A DNA stretch of 64,000 nucleotides, from contig JAKZZE010000025.1 in assembly GCA_024220505.1 (NCBI GenBank), positions 806,001 through 870,000 on the forward strand, given 5' to 3'. Under the pieces are notes generated by a model that saw only the letters and a list, made by a program, of their open reading frames with translations, ran no database searches and was not told where the DNA came from. A program made the translations under genes and the position numbers. Each line of letters opens with the position of its first letter. The first letter of the stretch is position 1. Of the stretch, positions 1-10,571 are shown in pieces. Source of the DNA: Rhizopus arrhizus (taxonomy: Eukaryota; Mucoromycota; Mucoromycetes; Mucorales; Rhizopodaceae).

Positions 1-499
1 TTTTCTTCCAATAATATTTGCAACCATCTGAGCCCCAAATGTTAATTTTGGTCTCACCAGAAAATATCACACGTCGCCAATCATGTACTGTCCAGTATTG
101 ATGCTTTTTTGCCCATGTCAATCGAGCCTTCTTATGCTTTTCAGTCAATAATGGCTTCTTCTTTTTGATCTCAGCATAAATTTCAACTGAATGTAAAACA
201 TTAATGGCCGATTGATACGACATAGGGTGTCCAAGCTCCTCCAACTTCATTTGAACATCCTTGGCAGTCTTCAAATAACCCGTGAGTACTTGTCTCTTGA
301 TGTATCGACGCGCTGATTTTGCCATAATGCTCGATTTATCTCCGCTTTTACGTATTCTATTATGCATCCAGTTATTTGCGTACCTATTAACGGTATTTCT
401 ATGCACTCAAACTCGTTTCCCAATGACTGTGGGGTCAACGCTATCTTCCAATAGTGGTTTGATACTGTTTTGAACATCGAATGGAACCGTTTTGGGCAT
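1..499 (-). pseudogene. Tc1-like DD34E transposase, N-terminal part, inactivated
   Basis: Read from ATG at 499 (MPKTVPFDV...) the frame aligns with the transposase decoded at 25760-26782: a helix-turn-helix N-terminus, the conserved AKDVQMKLEELG and SYQSAINVL blocks, then WTVHDWRRVIF and GSDGCKYYW. It is cut by the window edge at about residue 166. There is an in-frame TGA at 407-409 (codon 31). The first catalytic aspartate, expected in SDE, is glycine here (SGE, codon 148 at 56-58), so the protein would be dead even without the stop. Family assignment is firm; activity is excluded. Confidence 0.85.
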
Positions 500-900
500 T
501 TCTAATGATGGATAGACACTGGCGATGTATGATACGTTTGGGTAAAGTAGGAAAGAAAAAAAAAGGAAAATAATTGCAAAAAAGTTTATTTTAAGATCCC
601 CAGTGTGACTACATACTCCACAGACTAATTTATATCTGCCGGAATGGCCTCAGTCCGGGCATATAGTGTCAAACCCACTTTTATTTTAAAAGTCAAAAAA
701 CTGCACCAACCGACCTCCGCTTTTTTCTGGGCTCGCTTTAAGTGTATACTCAGCTTCTGACTTTGAAATTTTTGTCAATAAATCATAATAGTATTAAATT
801 TGTTTGGTTCAAGTTTCATAATGTTTGCTATAAAACTGACAGACCTATGCTCTTATTTCCGAAAAATTAGGTTAGGTTGGTGCAGTTTTTTGACCCACTG
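1..900 (-). mobile_element. Tc1/mariner-like element, truncated by window edge
   Basis: Transposase end and 5' terminal inverted repeat of a Tc1-like element in minus orientation; the other end lies outside the window. The outer end reads ...GACCCACTG at 900 followed by TA (901-902), as expected for a TA target duplication. A 20-nt site, GTCAAAAAACTGCACCAACC, lies at 692-711 and its exact reverse complement at 875-894, so the roughly 210-bp terminal region is bounded by two oppositely oriented copies of the same site. The spacer 500-691 holds only leader-like AT-rich sequence. Confidence 0.8.
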
Positions 901-902
901 TA

Positions 903-1507
903 AAATAATAACATCGTTAAATTTCTTTATTTTTTTCGCATCTAAATCTTTTTTCAAAATTCGAAAATGATCAATACAGCAAGATTTAATTTTTTTCACG
1001 AAAAAAAGTAGCAATTTGTTACCCAAACGAAGAGCAATCTTGCGCAATCCGGTACCTAATTGGAACGATTATTTGCAGTGAAAATTTTTAGTTCTTTTTA
1101 AAGAAGTTCTGGATAACTAAACTAGTTCCTTTGTGGTGCAGTAATACTCGCCTTAAAGAGGTGAAGCTTTGGGTCGTCTTCTTTTTGGGTCTAGCTCAAC
1201 TTGGTCATGGCCGAATGGAATGAGTAAAGTCAATGTGAAAGAAATTCGAGAAAATGAAAGATGTCTGTTGGTGACCTGGGGGGTCGGTAGCGAGTCGATG
1301 ACGGGGTGTAAGAAATCTGGGTTTGATTTCGGTGTTGTCTCGGCGGAGCTTCAACAGCATTGATCATTGCTCAAAGCTTAAATTTCTTTCCTTTGGTTTA
1401 CCATTTTTATTCTAGTATTTCCCTGACATGTTTGACGCTAAAATAGTTTATATTGTTCTAAATCTCCTTATGCCACAAAGTTTAGTTTATATTCACTCAT
1501 TCCCATT
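903..1507. other. Spacer between two Tc1-like elements, no recognisable gene
   Basis: About 600 bases of AT-rich sequence. A 64-codon frame at 1169-1363 (plus) is open but matches nothing I recognise and lacks domain features. It could be an exon remnant or chance. Confidence 0.4.
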
Positions 1508-1509
1508 TA

Positions 1510-3150
1510 CAGTAGGTCAAAAAATTGCTGCAAGGAATTGCAAAATACCGGTTTTACAGCTGGTTGTCTATGGATACTGCACCAAACTATCTCAAACTTT
1601 GATCGTTTGTACCTCACTAGAAAGGGCATTTATTCGTCGATTATCTGATATGGACAATGGTTATTGGCGGAATTTGATATAGTTAAAGGGAATGTTATAA
1701 ACATCTGGCATTTTTTACTTGTTTACATATGTTTGGAATAACGAATTTTAATACGACCCAGCCGATTGTTATCGTATGAATTCACATCCTTGACATCGTA
1801 AGAATGTTAGCAGTATATAAAGACGCTTGCAATTCCTTTATTTTAAATTTTAAATTGTCTTGCTTGCACTATTTATCTTTTTTACCCTATCATCAACCAC
1901 ATGCCTAAACGACTATCAAACGAGAAAGTAAACAATCTCAAACAAGCATTAACTGAGCCCACATCAGCGTACGCTATTGCTAAGGAGACTGGAGTACATA
2001 AATCAACTGTTAGTAGCTACTTTAGAAGGTTGTTTTTAAACAGGACAATAAATACAGGTGGTAGACCTACAATAAACTCCAAAGTGACGAAGCGGTTAAG
2101 CAAAAGAAAATTCGTTAAAGGGGTTCCAAATACTGCCAAAGAGGTATGCCGGGAGCTGGCTGAACTTGGCTATGATATCTCATACCAGTCAGCAATTAAG
2201 GTACTGAAATCAATGGAGTTCCATTTTTCAATAGAAAAAAAGAAGCTATTTCCGACAAAAGCACATATGTAGCATCAGTTAGAATGTGTCAACGATCATC
2301 AGGATTAGACAGTAGACGACTGACAATAAACGGTATTCTTTAATGAATCTGAGATCAATGTATGGGGATCTGATGGTGGTAACTACTATTGGAAAAGGCC
2401 AAGTGGTCTTTTTCAACATCGTGACCTGAAATTTACAGTCAAGCATAGAGCTAGCAAGTTGATGACGTGAGGCTGTATAACATGCGGAAGTCCAGGATAT
2501 GACTGCCAAATTTACGATGGAAGCATTTATTCGGATGTTTACCAGCATAATTTGAACACCACGCTTCGTGATACTATGGAGCACTATAATTCCGACTGGT
2601 CCTACATTTACTTTCAGCATGATAATGACCCAAAGCACAAGATAAAATCTACAGTAGCCTGGTTGAATAGTCACCAATAGAGTTATATTAACGATTGGCC
2701 TGCTCAGAGTCCGGACTTAAATCCAATAGAACATGTATGGCATCAGCTGAATTTAAAGCTCAGCTGTTACGAACGTAGAGCAAAGAATACGGATGAGCTT
2801 TGGGAACGAGTGCAAAAAGCATGGAATGGATTTGATAAAGAACTTTGCCAAAGGTACATCGATAGCATGCCGGTAAGAATTCAAGAGGTTATTAATAGAA
2901 AAGGAGGATCAACTAAATATTAATAAATAAATTCATTGCGTTCAAATTTTCGTTTTTTTCAAATTTTCAAATTGCGCGCCTCATACTTCCTTCAATACTT
3001 ATCCAATGGGGCTTAAACTCTTTCGGATTTTTCAAGACATGTAGGAAATCTACTATGTGGAAACAGAGGCAGTTTGTACCATTGTGGCAGGATGTACGCT
3101 ACAAAAATTGAGAAAAAATGGATTCCTTGCAGCAATTTTTTGACCTACTG
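1510..3150 (+). mobile_element. Tc1-like element, full length, decayed (copy 1)
   Basis: The 29-bp termini at 1510-1538 and 3122-3150 are perfect inverted repeats beginning CAGTAGGTCAAAAAATTGC. TA flanks both ends (1508-1509 and 3151-3152). It is 1641 bp long and carries one transposase relic in the same orientation. The same family recurs at 25535-28846. Copy 1 keeps the uninterrupted sequence CATATGTTTGG that corresponds to the nested insertion point in copy 2. Confidence 0.93.
1901..2923 (+). pseudogene. Tc1-like DD34E transposase, full-length relic
   Basis: From ATG at 1901 (MPKRLSNEKVN...) a 341-codon frame runs to TAA at 2921-2923, the same length as the homologous frame at 25760-26782. 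The N-terminal helix-turn-helix region (STVSSYFRRL) is followed by the DDE core: GSDGGNYYWKRPS, QHDNDPKHK (second Asp) and SPDLNPIEHVW (Glu). Six in-frame stops are present (codons starting 2270, 2306, 2321, 2327, 2468 and 2678). The first catalytic Asp is Asn (AAT at 2342-2344). The gene is dead but its frame is otherwise undisturbed, with no indels relative to copy 2. Confidence 0.93.
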
Positions 3151-3189
3151 TACATCATTTCCTTCAATTGTGTTATGTTTGATATCATT

Positions 3190-3500
3190 TGTTAATTTAG
3201 TTTATTTTCAATAATGTATAAAAGAATAACTTATGCGAATCAATAAACGATACCTTTTTTTGAAGGCCTAATTTTTTTGTCTTTGGTTTTCTGTCTGGAT
3301 AGACAGGGTTATTCTCTCTGGTGAACTGCTGTTTTTTTCTGATACTTTTAAATCTAACAAACGAACATCTACCGGTTTCTTTGGTCAACTATTTTCTTAT
3401 TCCTTTACTACCCGCAAGTCCTTCACTCTCTTAGTCTAAACTACCGCGTAATTCACACTTTTGATAGTGTGGTGAATATTGGTAAACTCGCTTTGAAAAG
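3190..3500 (+). repeat. Diverged LTR-like direct repeat, copy alpha
   Basis: Contains a TATA-like GTATAAAAGAATAAC at 3216, a polyadenylation-like AATAAA at 3240, and a block at 3411-3500 starting CCCGCAAGTCCTTCA. The same ordered blocks recur, diverged, at 4033-4441 in the same orientation. Order and content (TATA, AATAAA) suggest LTR or LTR-plus-leader. Exact ends are not visible. Confidence 0.5.
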
Positions 3501-4009
3501 AATATTTTTCTTATTTCTGTGGCTACTACATAATAAAAGTTCTACTTTTATTATTTTAAACTATTCTTGGACACTTCTCCTTTGGGTCTGAAGCTTTGGT
3601 TTAACAAGAGGTTGCAAGTTGTACATGGCGAATGAAGACATTGAAGACATTGAAGAAATTAAAAGAAATGTAGAAATGAAGAAATTCAAGTCCGAAGGTT
3701 GGCCTTGGTGTGCCGGTAGCAAGTTGGGACGGTGTTTGAACATTCTCGGTGAATGAATTGTTGTCCCAGCGGAGCTTCCTTGGACAAGTCGACGATCCTT
3801 CTTCCTCTTCTCTGTATTTCATTTATTTTCTTCAAGTCAGACAGTCTACTGTCTAGGCTTGTATCATTTCGGTTCTTTTTTTTTGTTGCCAAGAATCAGT
3901 TTATCAATTATCATCTTAGTCCAGCAGCCAGTTTAGTTTATTTTAGTTAATTTTTTTTTATTTTATTTTATTTATTTTATTTTTAGTTTGACATGTCGAC
4001 ATTGTGAAT
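3501..4009. other. Segment between LTR-like repeats, no intact gene
   Basis: Holds a 43-codon plus-strand frame starting at 3624 (MANEDIEDIEEIKRN...), ending in TGA, which may be a retroelement gag remnant. T-rich runs follow at 3870-3990. Nothing else is recognisable. Confidence 0.3.
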
Positions 4010-4441
4010 GTCAGTTTTACGCGTTGTAAAAAGTATAAAAGAAGTTAATTCTTAATTCAATAAAGAGGATATTTTATTATTCATAAAAAAGGAAAAACAA
4101 TCACTCTATACTTTCCATTGTATATTTTGGTTTTATTCCCTCTATTTTCAACTTCTGTCGATCTTTTCTCTCGAATTATTGACAGCTTACACCTACCTTT
4201 TTCTTACGCGAATATATCTCCTATGTTGTTGATTTCTGGTACCAATTATACGAGTAGGTTTTTCAGTCGCCTTGGTTCCGTAGTAATTGAAGTGAATTAA
4301 TAACAAGTCTCCTTACAGATATACCGTTTCTACTAGTAAATCAAAGACTCCCGCAAGCTCCTTCATTTTTGGTTACTAGTTCTACCGTGCAATTTCACTT
4401 TTGTGATACGTAGATGAAATTTGTAGTAAAACTCTCCTTCC
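4010..4441 (+). repeat. Diverged LTR-like direct repeat, copy beta
   Basis: Matches copy alpha: GTATAAAAGAAGTTAATTC at 4033, AATAAAGAGG at 4060, and the block CCCGCAAGCTCCTTCA... at 4351-4441. The two copies are 0.8-0.95 kb apart and clearly diverged, so this is an old element. Confidence 0.5.
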
Positions 4442-5160
4442 TAAAAAGGCAATTTACGTCATCAAGACAACAACCAGAGTTAAACTATTGTATTGATTCG
4501 GTTACACACCCTTGACAGATTAGAATTAAGAGTTCAGTTTGGACATTAAATAAAAGAAAACAGCTTTTCTTTCGTATAAATAATTTTAAACGTACTTTTT
4601 GCGATTCCTTGTTTATCAAAAAACATTGGAAAAGGGAATAGATCAGTAGAAATTGTTGTAAACATAGTTATTTTCTATATGATATCAGTTGTATTAAAAT
4701 AAATAACGATACACAAAAGATTAAACTATGATTGAACAATTCCACACTTTTCCAAATTTAGAACAATAAGATCAATATCTGTCATCCTAGAGAGTCTAAT
4801 CAATTGTCAACCCCAAAAGTAATTAGATCAAAGTTAATTGACTGGTTATTATTTCTATTGTTCAATTTCAGATGCATATATTAGAACATCGACAAGCTTT
4901 AGCTTAATCATTGGTTCTTCAGCACGACATCGTGACCGAGTCTATATCTTTTATATCTACGCTCATAAAGAATATAAATAGATGCCAACTTTTGATCCAT
5001 AAAGCGAGGCCTTTTCGCAATATAAAGAAATCTGCAATAAAGAAGGATTTTAATTTTATATTGCTGCTATTGTTTTTTGTTTAATTTTTTTATTTAATCT
5101 TGCGATTAAAACATTTTTTAAAATTAATCATCCTTCTGGTTCCTACCCTGGTAAACTGCT
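4442..5160. other. AT-rich leader / possible 5' LTR upstream of gag
   Basis: No gene. TATA-like and AATAAA-like words occur at about 4570-4580 and 4960-5045. Just before the gag ATG the leader contains TGGTTCCTACCCTGG (5139-5153), which starts with the TGG typical of a tRNA primer-binding site. LTR boundaries cannot be fixed because no second copy is present. Confidence 0.3.
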
Positions 5161-7680
5161 ATGGAAAGCCCTAAACAAGAAGATCGACCCATGGAGCATG
5201 ATCCATCCGATATGGAGATCGAACAAGCAAGTCAAGACCCCTCTCTTACTGAAGATGGCTCTGAAGTAACCCCTACTATAAATGCCAATGCGCATGAAGA
5301 TATCAATGATCATGATGACATTGATGCTGAAGTTTCAAAACTCATAAGATATAAAAAGGAAGAATCTGCTCGGTTATATCAAAAACATATAATGGCTGGT
5401 GAAGAAGATCAAGCAGACTTGGCGTTTCAAAAAATGAGAAAATATGGTGCACAACTGCTTGCTCTCTCTGGTAAACTTGTTTCTCCTGTAATCACTCCTG
5501 TCAAGAAGGAAATTGGTTTGCGTTTGACCCAAAATGACATACCCAAGTTTCAACTCTCCTCTTGGCCTGATGTCCCATTTCCTGGTGAGAAATGCTATGA
5601 ATCTGTTGAACACTTTTTGCGGTCCTTTGAAAAGGTTATCTATTCTGCTGCCTTGGACATTCAAGAGGTTTGGCGCCGGTATCTCCCTGTTTCTTTGGCC
5701 TTCGACCATGATGATTGGATCGAGAAAGAGCTCAAAAAATGTGATACATGGAATACAGCTAGAATTGTATTTACAAACAAATTCTTGACTGATAATGCTA
5801 GAACAGATGCTATGCATCGTCTATTCACTATGACAATGAATAAAAATGAATCTGTCTCCTCGTATATGACCCGATTTTTAAGCACTTGTATTGAGGCTGG
5901 GGCAAATAAAAATGATCCAATGGTGGCTGCTAGATTTAAAGCATCATTCTCTGAACCTGTTCTTGAGAAGTGTAAGACAGCTTTTGTTTTGAAAGAAAAT
6001 AAGAACATACCATGGACTGTAGAGAGAGCTGCTGAAATAGCAAGAAATTTGTTAGGAGATTGTTAAGGATCCATAAGATTATAGTCACTTTATTTTAGTA
6101 AAAGGAATCAGATATGATCCTGAATAATATGTTGACATAACTTGGAATCATTTATAACATTATTCCCAACACAGATCAATAAAATACTTTGATTAGATTT
6201 TTATATTAAGCTTTATTCATATTAACTTCACATAGTCAAATAAGATGACATGGTTGTAATTTAGTTTATTGATAATATGAGCATGTTGAATAGGGAATGA
6301 CGATTACTTACCGGATCATCATTAGTCATGAAAACATTTATCCTGACTGAGATATTATTGTTAACAATGATATCCAATCACGGAACTAAAAGTCTTTATA
6401 TTCATCCGTACCGTCTCCTTAAATAGTTATATCTGAAACCATCCCAATAGCATAATTGACAATACAAGCTAGGAACAGGCTAAACTAATAATTAGAAATA
6501 GTAATCATCTATTCTGTCAAATTGATTATAAATCTGTCCTAATTCTTTATCCGTATCATGTCTATAAATACTCTCACTTTTTACATGTAGAATTTTATTT
6601 TAATCTAATCATAAAATAGTTATCTTAACTTAATAAAGAGATACCAAGTTCTAACAGTATTTCTTTATCTTTGATTGCTATATTATATTTACCTAAAACT
6701 CCCCTTTCCTAAACAGAGATGACCCGAGAACATATTCAGGAGCATCCTATGCCAATGTCACTAGCGGTAGTAAAAGAATTCACACAAATGCTGGTCCCTT
6801 TAGTATTCAAAAAAGAAACAAAGGTCATGGTTCGTCTGGTGGTTTCTTTTGTTCAAGACATGGTGGTACAGCTGCAAATCACAATGAAGATGATTGCTAT
6901 AGTAAATCAAAAAAGAAAAATGATGCTGCGTCGACCATAAACAACAAGTATTATGGCAACAAAAATTTTCCTCATAAGGCAAGCACAAGTAAACCCTGTC
7001 GCTATTGTGGTAGAAGTTGATCCCATGGCCATCATTGTCAAGAATATGCAGACTATAAAAGAAAACTTCATGTCGATCCAAAAAATCCAAGAGATTCGGA
7101 CAAGTCAATTTATGCCATTGTTCGTACTGCAAATGAAGAAAATGATAATGACCATGATATGACAGAAGCTGAAAATCACTCATATGACTGTAAGGCATTA
7201 TGAAATAAAAAAACTGAAGATGAAGATACTAATTCATTTAAACTTTTGACTCCTATATTAATAGAGGGCAAGAAATTAATTGGAAAGATTGACACTGGCA
7301 GTGATATCACTTGCATATCAAAAATTTGTTTGAATAATAAATTGAATATTGACAAAGTGAATTCTGTAAATAGTTCTTTAAATTTTTTGTCTTCAGATAA
7401 TAATTGTAAACAAATTGGACAAACTGATCCTCTCACTTTAACATATATGAATATCTCTTTTAAACATTCTTTTGAAGTTGTAAATTTTAATGAGACAATG
7501 ACACAAGAATTTGATGTCTCGATTGGAACTGATGTTCTTGAAAAAATGAATATCGATCTCACTGGAGTAGCATACAAGTACCCAGGTAATGAAGATGATT
7601 ATTCAAATAGATTAAAAGAAGACGCACAATTCCTTAATATGAATTTTGACGCTAACAATGAGATTGAACCTAACAACTCG
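5161..7680 (+). pseudogene. Ty3/Gypsy gag-protease relic
   Basis: One reading frame, broken by an inserted solo LTR (6061-6715). The first part (5161-6060) is an acidic N-terminus and a retrotransposon capsid-like domain (YESVEHFLRSFEKV... VSSYMTRFLSTCIEAG). After the LTR the frame resumes exactly at 6721 when the GAGAT duplication is discounted. It reaches a zinc-knuckle region CRYCGRS-stop-SHGHHC (TGA at 7018-7020), a second stop (TGA 7201-7203), and an aspartic protease with DTGSD at about 7290. It ends abruptly at 7680 against an LTR; reverse transcriptase is missing. The same gene order is seen in the minus-strand element at 10572-16093. Confidence 0.85.
6061..6715 (+). mobile_element. 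Solo LTR inserted in gag (TSD GAGAT)
   Basis: Begins TGTTAAGG and ends CCTAAACA (near-perfect inverted termini) and is flanked on both sides by GAGAT (6056-6060 and 6716-6720). Internal TATA-like CTATAAATAC (about 6562) and AATAAAGAG (about 6633) fit an LTR in plus orientation; the strand is inferred from these. Removing it plus one GAGAT restores the gag frame. No internal retroelement sequence is present, so it is a solo LTR left by LTR-LTR recombination. Confidence 0.92.
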
Positions 7681-8015
7681 TGAGATATTTGCAGATAATT
7701 AAGTGAGAAAAAAGAAAGGAAATAGTACTTGAAAACTAGTGAATGAGTCTCTATGTAACCTCTTTATTAGATTTCAAGACGAGAGGGAGAACCCATTTAA
7801 TCAAACTACGCCTTTATATAGGAAATGAAATTATTCAGGGACCGAAGTGAGTTCAAGGTCAATTTTAGTATTGAGCTTGAACAATATAAACATTGTATAT
7901 GAGCTTTTAAGGAATATGTAATAAGTAATATTATGTATTCAGTACTTGTTATTTCTTATATAAGATCTGAGTAATCTCATACGAATAATAAGTATTTAAT
8001 GAGGTAAATACGACA
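7681..8015 (-). mobile_element. LTR, family A (minus orientation)
   Basis: Read on the minus strand it starts TGTCGTATTTACC and ends AAATATCTCA. It contains TATATAAAGGCGTAGTTTG and TCTAATAAAGAGG, which align with the family A LTR at 22423-22719. It abuts the truncated protease frame on one side and a truncated LINE on the other. The flanking 5-mers (ACTCG and GAATC) do not match, so this is not a clean insertion; a rearrangement joined the two neighbours. Confidence 0.75.
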
Positions 8016-9480
8016 GAATCGCTCGCTCAGTGGGGCGACGACAAGCATCCTGGCGACAAAAAACACTCGATAGTCTACAATCCCAACGTAATCATCTCCT
8101 AACAAATCCTTCCTCTCCCGACTCCTTACATCCCCAGTTATCCTCGATTGAAGCCAAAATTAGTCATATCCAACAGGATATTACAGATTCCAAAGCGCTT
8201 AAGGCACGAAAACATTGGCAAGAACATGGGGAACTCTCTGCCGGTTACCTTAAACGCATAATTGATCGTCAGTTTTCTTCCCGTTATATTGAACAACTCC
8301 AACATCCAGATGATCCGTCCCGTACCTGTAAGACACCTGCTGAACTACAGGATGCTACTGTTGAATTTTACCGTTCCTTGTTCACTCCTTCTCCAATCGA
8401 TCAGGACTCCGTTGACAGCCTTCTGGAGACTATTTCCACATCCGATAGTATTACTACAAATAACGCTGATTTGCTTCTTGAACCCTTTACGCTTGATGAC
8501 CTACTAAACGCTACTAACCGTACTCCTAGACGCAGCAGCCCCGGCATGGATGGTCTTCCGTATGAAATCCTAAAGCTTTTGTTCTCTCACAACGGTATCT
8601 CTCGTCTGGTTGTCCAGGTCTTCAACGATGCTCTACTCACCAGAGTTATCCCGCCCTCCTGGCAGACTACATGCGTTTCTCTGTTACCAAAAAAAGGTGA
8701 TCTGACAACACTCCGGAATTGGCGTCCAATTGCCCTCATCAATACTGACGCCAAAGTCTTCACCCGCCTACTAAATTCTAGACTCATGAATACTCTTGAA
8801 ACCAAGATCTGCCAACATCAGCTAGGCTTCATGCCTGGGAGTTTCATTGAAGAAAATGGACCCATCCTCCAACTGGCAATGACCGCAGCCTCCATCAGTC
8901 GCTCTTCCGCTGTTGGAATGCTTTTAGATTAAGAAAAAGCCTATGACCGCGTCCACCCAGATTATCTTTCTCAAGTCCTGTCTCGTTTTGGAGTACCCCC
9001 TCAATTGAATAATTCCATCATGAACCTTTTCTTCTCCACTCAGGTAAGTATTAATGTTAATGGTTTCCTAACCAAACCCTTCCAAGCACGGCGAGGCTTG
9101 CGCCAAGGGGACCCACTTAGTCCTTTGCTCTTCAATCTCGCCTTTGACCCGTTCCTCCGCCTCATAGATCAAGATGCATCCTTCCAGGGCTTCAACTTTG
9201 CCCCACCCCAATTCGTAGAACCTCCTCCTCCTCACCCGCCTTATTCAAATATTCCTTCCGCTTCCACACCTCCTGCAGTTGAAGCACTCGCTTACGCCGA
9301 TGATGTTCTCGTGATACTCAGTTCCTTTCGAGACTTCGACCGTCTCCAAGCTGCCATCAGCACATATGCAGCTGCTTCCAACGCTCATCTCAACTACAAC
9401 AAAACACAGGCCTTCTCTCTGAGTGGTGCCACTCTGCCGGAATGGCAGCAATTTCTGACAGACCACCATATCTCCACATG
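8016..9480 (+). pseudogene. L1-like LINE ORF2 (reverse transcriptase), 5'-truncated
   Basis: Open from the LTR junction (ARSVGRRQASWRQK...) through RT motifs: SSPGMDGLPYEIL, LPKKGDLTTLRNWRPIALI, HQLGFMPGSFI, a palm motif LLD-stop-EKAYDRV, GLRQGDPLSPLLFNLAFD, and AYADDVLV with the YADD catalytic pair. One in-frame TAA (8930-8932) interrupts it, probably CAA to TAA. The N-terminal endonuclease is lost at 8016. At 9480 the frame is cut by LTR sequence within ...ISTW, and the continuation is found inverted at 9691-9980. The sequence looks L1/Tx1-like and is unrelated in detail to the LINE array at 31-64 kb. Confidence 0.88.
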
Positions 9481-9690
9481 TGTCGTGTTTGGTCATTAAT
9501 GATGTCTTTATTTATTATTTTATGATTGATCTCAGTCAAGCCTACGTCAGACTATATAATTAATAGTCAGACAATATAATCCAGGGTTCATTCTAAATTA
9601 TTAGTTCCTCTCCTTTTTCTGACTTAATAAATAGTAGTTGTTAGCTATTGACTTCTTGCTGTTTTCATATTATAAGTACCAAATATCTCA
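9481..9690 (+). mobile_element. LTR, family B (plus orientation)
   Basis: 210 bp starting TGTCGTGTTTGGTC and ending ACCAAATATCTCA, inserted in the LINE after ACATG (9476-9480). Near-identical copies lie, reversed, at 9981-10495 and 16137-16343. The AATAAATAG near 9628 is a candidate polyadenylation signal. The right flank is GGGGG rather than ACATG because the LINE continuation was inverted. Confidence 0.9.
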
Positions 9691-9980
9691 GGGGGGAAAG
9701 AACCCCCATTCATAAATCTGGAAGAAATGCTGCGAATACGAGAAAGCTGAGACTTCGCTAGAGGTACCAAGCGGAGAACATGCCACAGTCGAGAAAGAGT
9801 AAGTGAGTTGAGGACGGTTGCCCTGCCTCGAATACACAGTTGGCGTTGGGAGTGGATGTTGCATGCATTGCTGATGGACGTAATGAGTTGCTCTATGAAA
9901 ACATTGCGCTGTTGTGGGGAGCTGTAAACGGGGTAGCCAAGATATCGTAAAGGCGACAGAGATTGAGCGTCGTGCCATGT
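9691..9980 (-). pseudogene. Inverted 3' continuation of the L1-like LINE ORF2
   Basis: Read on the minus strand from 9980 it begins ACATGGCACGACG. It encodes WHDAQSLSPLRYLGYPVYSS and onward through ISNACNIHSQRQLCIRGRA, the segment expected directly after ...LTDHHIST at 9480. Its ACATG (9976-9980) equals the 5-mer left of the LTR at 9476-9480, so together they look like the target duplication of an LTR retroelement insertion. The distal end (9691) abuts the end of the plus-strand LTR. Confidence 0.85.
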
Positions 9981-10495
9981 TGAGATATTTGGTACTTATA
10001 TGAAAACAGTAAGAAGTCAATAGCTAACAACTACTATTTATTAAGTCAGAAAAAGGAGAGGAACTAATAATTTAGAATGAACCCTGGATTATATTGTCTG
10101 ACTATTAATTATATAGTCTGACGTAGGCTCTGAGATATTTGGTACTTATAATATGAAAACAGTAAGAAGTCAATAGCTAACAACTACTATTTATAAAGTA
10201 AGAAAAAAGGAGAGGAACTAATAATTTAGAATGAACCCTGGATTATATTGTCTGACTATTAATTATATAGTCTGACGTAGGCTCTGAGATATTTGGTACT
10301 TATAATATGAAAACAGTAAGAAGTCAATAGCTAACAACTACTATTTATAAAGTAAGAAAAAAGGAGAGGAACTAATAATTTAGAATGAACCCTGGATTAT
10401 ATTGTCTGACTATTAATTATATAGTCTGACGTAGGCTTGACTGAGATCAATCATAAAATAATAAATAAAGACATCATTAATGACCAAACACGACA
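9981..10495 (-). repeat. 3' LTR, family B, internally triplicated
   Basis: Three tandem units (starting 9981, 10131 and 10285; 150-154 bp each) cover the LTR from its CA end back to GTAGGC, followed by the unique remainder to TGTCG at 10495. Unit junctions join the LTR end ATCTCA to GAGCCTACG, where the normal LTR has ATCTCAGTCAAGCCTACG, so the shared ATCTCA is a microhomology. Units 2 and 3 are nearly identical; unit 1 differs slightly. Confidence 0.85.
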
Positions 10496-10506
10496 TCACC
10501 CCCTAC
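10496..10506 (-). other. Polypurine tract next to 3' LTR
   Basis: On the minus strand CTGGTAGGGGGTGA lies immediately before the LTR start TGTCG. This is the expected position and composition for the plus-strand primer of reverse transcription. Confidence 0.75.
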
Positions 10507-10571
10507 CAGTTGGTATCAACGTTTGGAAGTTGAATGGGAAGTGTTTGAACAGCTATAAATTTTTGTGTGAC

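Noticed and set aside
1901..2923. Repeat-induced point mutation as cause of decay of Tc1 copy 1
   Set aside because: Against copy 2 the changes include many transversions and both transition directions, so no strong C-to-T or G-to-A signature is evident by eye.
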